Source: Oscheius onirici (lineage: Eukaryota > Nematoda > Chromadorea > Rhabditida > Rhabditidae). Taken from it: a stretch of 64,000 nucleotides of DNA. Of this stretch, positions 60,601-64,000 are shown one piece after another; within the stretch, counting starts at the first letter, position 1; each line of letters begins with the position of its first letter. The translations under genes were made by a program, and so were the position numbers. Location: positions 2,542,001 through 2,606,000 of the forward strand of contig OW051471.1 of the NCBI GenBank assembly GCA_932521025.1, given 5' to 3'. Below the pieces are notes generated by a model. The model saw nothing but the letters and a program-made list of their open reading frames with translations. It searched no databases and was not told where the DNA came from.

Positions 60601-63600
60601 GTTTTTTTTGCCTTTTCTTCGAAAAATTGGTACCTGGCATCGCGAAACTCTGCAGAAGTCGTTCCAATCATACAGGGAAGTCGACGAGGATTCTTGAGAA
60701 GTTGATGACCTGTTGCTGGAAAGATCTGAAAAACATGAACTTGGTTTCAGATTTTATGTAAAAGAAAAAGGGGGAAGGTATCAATAATGGGTAATCGAGA
60801 GCCTTTAGGAAAATAAAACAAAGAAAACTTCACGCAATGGAGAAAGGAATCGGGTTTATTTTCTTGTCTCTTGTTCTTTTGATAAAAATGTTGCAATAGT
60901 ACTTTTTACAAATCTAATTCGAACGATACATACTTTTTAGTAACGTAAAATTGCGTACACTTTGATGTAAAGTTTTGAAACTTCGCAGTACTTTCGTTTC
61001 GTATTGTGCGTAAAAAAAGTACGTAACGTATCAGTTTAGCTCACTGCCAAAATTCAACTTCTCCTGTGTATAACAACCACGAAAACATTGTACAGTGAGA
61101 TACGAAACATACTTTCCTTGTCTGGAAAACACCTCATTTCGAAGCAAAAAAACGGTACTTTTTTAGAAGATCGTTTGGCTGAAGGATACTTGCTTTTTGT
61201 TTTGTTTCAATGAACAGGATTGATCCACTGGCAGTTCGTTCAGCAGAACTTGTATACAGTGAAACTCAATTTTCTCAATTCCACAATCAAAAAAGTGCGC
61301 TCACAAGCATCGGAAAAAGACTGAAATGGCGAGTTTGAATGCGCTGTACGAATCCTCAGTTATTGGTGTGATGTTATATAAATCTTGCGAAGCGTATTTT
61401 GCCACAAAAACTCACTCCTTTAGGACCATCCAGCCAAGACCAGCGTGTTTCTTCAACTCTATCGTTCAGTTCAAGAGTGCTGGACAGAAGAACTTTTTCA
61501 GGGATGGAGCGCATACAGTCGACGACCTGAATCAGGGATGATTTTATTGCTTTAGGGCAGTTTTCAGCAAGATGCAACTGTTCACAAAAACGGGCGAATC
61601 TAACGAAAAACTACCTGATCAACCTTCTTCCGAGAATCGTACAGCTCACCAGCCTTGGCGCATTCAGAAAGTTCGGCCAGTGCACGAGAGCTGTGAATGT
61701 TGAGAACTGAAAAAATTGTGACTGCAATTTTTTTGTTCTGCTTCAATTTTTCTACAAGAACATCTATTTTAAAATGCGTAACCGTCTGTGTGTGTGAAAC
61801 TTTGTGGCTCGTGTATTGCAAGCGTTTAGTGCGCCGTGCGCGTGACCCGTTTTCGATCCCCGCCGGAGACTATTTTTTTTGCTTTGTATTTTTGAGTTCC
61901 AAATGATGATAGCACGTGCGTGCATGTGTGATTTTCTTTTTTTTCATGTTTTGCACGTTTGGGACTATTGCGAGTCGCAGGCGAGGTGTAAGTCAACGGG
62001 TCGAACAATCAGTGAACCACGACTAGGGCTCCGTGACAGAGCGAAGTCATTAATTTATTCTTTAGCCCTGGAAGGGCGTCGCTAACCTTGTATTGATAAA
62101 TGGACCGGTCCGGTCCATTTTTCGAAAAAGCGCGGGCTAATGAATTTTTCAATATTTTTTCCTATTTTCTTCATTTTTACAGCTGATTCAAGCCTAAGAA
62201 CTTTGTAATATGCTCAAAAGTGTTACATCTATCATTAAAGAGATATTTCAGTGGTCAACTTGATAATACGCGATGTTTCGAGCAGAAAAACGAAGAAAAA
62301 ATTATTATAGCTGGAAAATTAAGAAAACAAGGTTAGCAACGCCCTTCCAGGGCTAAAGTAGAAATTCATGACTTCGCTCTGTCCCGGAGCCCTAGTTTCT
62401 CTTTCATTCCTTCCTTGTTACTCTCCTCCAGTCACTCTCCCTGACCCTCCAAAGAAACTACCGAAATCGTATTTGAACCCGCCCCCCCCCCCAAGCCTAA
62501 TTTCAAAATGTAGAACCTGAGCGGGCCGCCCGTTCCTAGCTTTGGTGAGTCTCAGTCCTACTGTCCCATTCCCTCTCCCCTTGTCAGTCCGTTCCAGTCA
62601 CCCCCAGTCTTTCCAAAAAACTATGTCATAAGAACCCTTCGCGCATTTGCTTTTCCTGTCGCGACTTGTTAAAAATTAATTTGCGCACAATGTTCCCCTG
62701 CTTATCCTCAATTAGAGCTTCAGACACAGACGCAAGAGCAATTTAAAGTGGATGGAGAAAAAAATATTGAAAAATTCATTAGCCCGCGCTTTTTCGAAAA
62801 ATGGACCGGACCGGCGCGGTCCAATTTGAAAATCGGACCGGACCAGTCCGGTCCGCCCGCCGCCATTCGAAAATTGGACCGGACCGGACCGACCTCAGCC
62901 GGTCCGCCGCAAATACACTTGAACCGCCGCATGCTTGTAATTTTTGGTAAAACGATTGGAGATCTCACAATGATAATGCAGAAACTCACTTTTAGTGTCC
63001 TCCATGGCCTCATTGAAGGGTCCACTTTGGGCAATGTACTGATGGAAAAGACCCTCTGTAGACGGGAGGAGAGCTAGCTAAAAGAGTGCTTTTTATATTT
63101 TGTTTAATATAAAAAGTACGTGCTGAGTAAGAAGCGCTCCAGCGCTGTGACCATAAACAGTAACTTTCTTCGGATCTCCTCCAAAAGCCGACACTTCCCG
63201 TTGGATCCATTTCAGGGCAAAGACTGCGTCTGAATTATGGACTTTCAAGTCATCGGAAAAAAATAGACGAGCTGCAAAATTTTCTCAAAGATGCTTCACT
63301 TTCGCTTTATATTATGGCGCATACAATAGTGTTGGTCTCAAATCTAAGGATTGATCCATAAATGAGTTCGTGAGCGGAACAAAATTCATTTATGTTTCGG
63401 CGATAAATCATATCAGTGAACCTTCACGATGTTCTGTTGACTGGTCTTCCCAATTCATAACATTACTTTTGAGCAAATTGCAGAGTTGTGGAGGTTGAAA
63501 AAAAGACGCCAGATTTTTTCAAAAGTTTTTTAGCTCAAGTTTCTTTGCGGAAGCGAACAGTTTCACGTAGCTGAACATCAATAGTTTGCTCTTTCTGTAG

Positions 63601-63958
63601 AAGTGTAAAATGTTTCGATGTCCCAGCTAAATAGGGTCAAACACTTGTAGGTCTGCTGTGTAGTTATCAAAATTGCCTCTACCGAAGCCAAACGCTTTTG
63701 TGTCTATCCCTAGGCTTTTCTTGGCTAAAAAAAGAGGGATGGCCCACCTTTAGTTCCCACATTCGCGTCAGTAGTCGTTTCAAAATCATTGCTCAGATGG
63801 AAATATCCTATGCCTCCGTACCGGTAGGGTATAGTAACCACTACCAGATTTCTCTCCTCATTGGCGAAATTATTTACAATGACATCCATTCGAAAAACTA
63901 CAGGTGACTCGCATTTGAATCCTCCGCCGTGGAAAGCTGCCATCACGGCACAGCCGCC
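54674..63958 (-). CDS. Carboxylesterase copy B, membrane-anchored, partial, with frameshift
   Basis: Type-B carboxylesterase hydrolysing ester bonds; the 5' exon(s) lie beyond the window. Minus exons: 63748-63958, 63120-63229, 62990-63077, 61615-61706, 61416-61526, 60634-60725, 60465-60595, 59434-59660, 58003-58299, 57168-57250, 56199-56315, 56083-56160, 54674-54783. Motifs: oxyanion hole HGGGF, GHSAG nucleophile, [21 protein letters not shown] and catalytic-His region LGPQHSEEY. The last exon encodes a membrane helix (LSLAVVVVLLVGYIAFM) followed by a basic KFTTYRRRK stop-transfer, so it would be a type I membrane enzyme facing the lumen or outside. Lesion: exon 9 is 297 nt where copy A has 299, and the frame breaks around 58098-58135. 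Either a young pseudogene or an assembly error; AATAAA follows the stop. Confidence 0.82.
54890..55915. mobile_element. Long-arm foldback element in esterase B intron 12
   Basis: Left arm about 54900-55320 and right arm about 55500-55900 are inverted copies over roughly 400 nt ('aaatcaggcgatctttttt', 'tttagaacgatagttttgtc', 'ggacgccag', 'gaaatttttcctcgctgaga', 'gagctcaatctgggctacaa'). The spacer is about 180 nt. No transposase frame. Arms differ by small substitutions, so the element is not brand new. Confidence 0.82.
56739..57088. repeat. Near-perfect 350-bp palindrome
   Basis: Arms about 56739-56909 and 56930-57088 mirror each other almost base for base ('ggcaccgagccggctcgagc', 'caaatctgattcaattttct', 'cattcgttactgctttgttg', 'gaaattggaatttaaattag'). 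The CGGCTCGAGCC motif is at both ends and again at the centre (about 56913-56925). Located in esterase B intron 10. Should extrude as a cruciform or form a long RNA hairpin when transcribed. Confidence 0.9.
57928..57955. repeat. Poly-C/poly-T tract
   Basis: A run of C followed by a run of T beside the 3' end of esterase exon 9. Such tracts are common assembly and sequencing trouble spots, which matters for judging the nearby frameshift. Confidence 0.85.
58436..59170 (-). repeat. Dispersed repeat cluster in esterase B intron 8
   Basis: On minus, this contains the blocks seen at 7430-7860 and 12330-12598 ('actgtctgtaaactatcccc', 'cccgcacttgattctc', 'gagcaatttaaaatag' endings, 'gaagc...cagacacac'), then a 'ccctggaagggcg' block related to 62060 and 62345. 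Several family members seem to be joined end to end. Confidence 0.6.
61755..62090 (+). repeat. SINE-like repeat with tRNA-like head (copy 2)
   Basis: Plus strand: 'ctattttaaaatgcgtaacc', then 'gtggctcgtgtattgcaagc', 'gtttagtgcgccgtgcgcgt' and a TTTTCGATCCCCGCCGG B-box-like motif. Downstream 'tttgagttccaaatgatgat' and 'catgttttgcacgtttggga' match copy 1 (2571-2870, minus). In esterase B intron 3. Confidence 0.65.
62095..62910. repeat. Inverted composite with GGACCGG ends
   Basis: The left edge 'aaatggaccggtccggtcca' then 'tttttcgaaaaagcgcgggc' is mirrored on the right by 'gcccgcgctttttcgaaaaa' then 'tggaccggaccgg', continuing into a (GGACCGG)n patch to about 62905. The interior includes a 'cccttccagggctaaagta' repeat and a 'gttcccctgcttatcctcaa' block shared with 7795. 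The whole insert is absent from the matching intron of copy A. Confidence 0.68.
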
Positions 63959-64000
63959 CTAAAAAATGCAGTCGAAAAATTCAGTTTTTGAACCTTTTCC

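Overview
This 64 kb window is animal nuclear DNA. Features that point to a Caenorhabditis-type nematode are: compact genes with GT-AG introns, some only 38-60 nt; AT-rich noncoding DNA packed with foldback (inverted-repeat) elements; a cuticle collagen with nematode homology boxes; and C. elegans-like gene families. The species cannot be named from the sequence alone. Exon coordinates were built by hand from splice consensus, reading-frame continuity and remembered family motifs, without any database search.

Layout. (1) 1-4.7 kb: no convincing gene; several dispersed repeats, two with tRNA-like Pol III boxes. (2) 4.7-16.1 kb, plus strand: a complete nine-exon bifunctional lysine-ketoglutarate reductase/saccharopine dehydrogenase (aass-1 orthologue, 935 codons), with two introns swollen by foldback elements. 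(3) 17.0-19.1 kb, plus: a five-exon LRRC20-like leucine-rich-repeat protein. (4) 19-24 kb: gene-poor. (5) 24.1-25.1 kb, plus: a cuticle collagen with a good TATA box. A 47-codon single-pass membrane micropeptide ORF lies tail-to-tail with it on minus (25.16-25.30 kb). (6) 28.7-30.6 kb, plus: a small Pro/Gln/Tyr-rich protein with a Cys-rich tail. (7) 32.0-33.2 kb, minus: a two-exon 160-residue charged protein of unknown family. (8) 34.4-41.4 kb, plus: an eight-exon short flavin-containing monooxygenase. Its introns host a TIR element, a decayed LINE reverse-transcriptase fragment and a minus-strand gene fragment. (9) 42.1-49.2 kb, minus: a complete ten-exon cytochrome P450. (10) 50.4-64 kb, minus: two tandem type-B carboxylesterase copies. 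The downstream copy A lacks the oxyanion-hole exon and has an in-frame stop. The upstream copy B runs off the window, ends in a transmembrane tail and has a 2-nt frameshift in exon 9.

From 34 kb onwards the genes are FMO, P450 and carboxylesterases, all phase I oxidation/hydrolysis families, so the right half resembles a small detoxification neighbourhood. Co-regulation is inference only.

Most of the remaining DNA is repeat: a TTTAAAGGGACA-ended MITE family (four copies), a foldback family carrying a tRNA-like Pol III promoter in its loop (three copies), two further tRNA-like SINE-type families, long-arm palindromes and GC-rich CCGGTCC patches.
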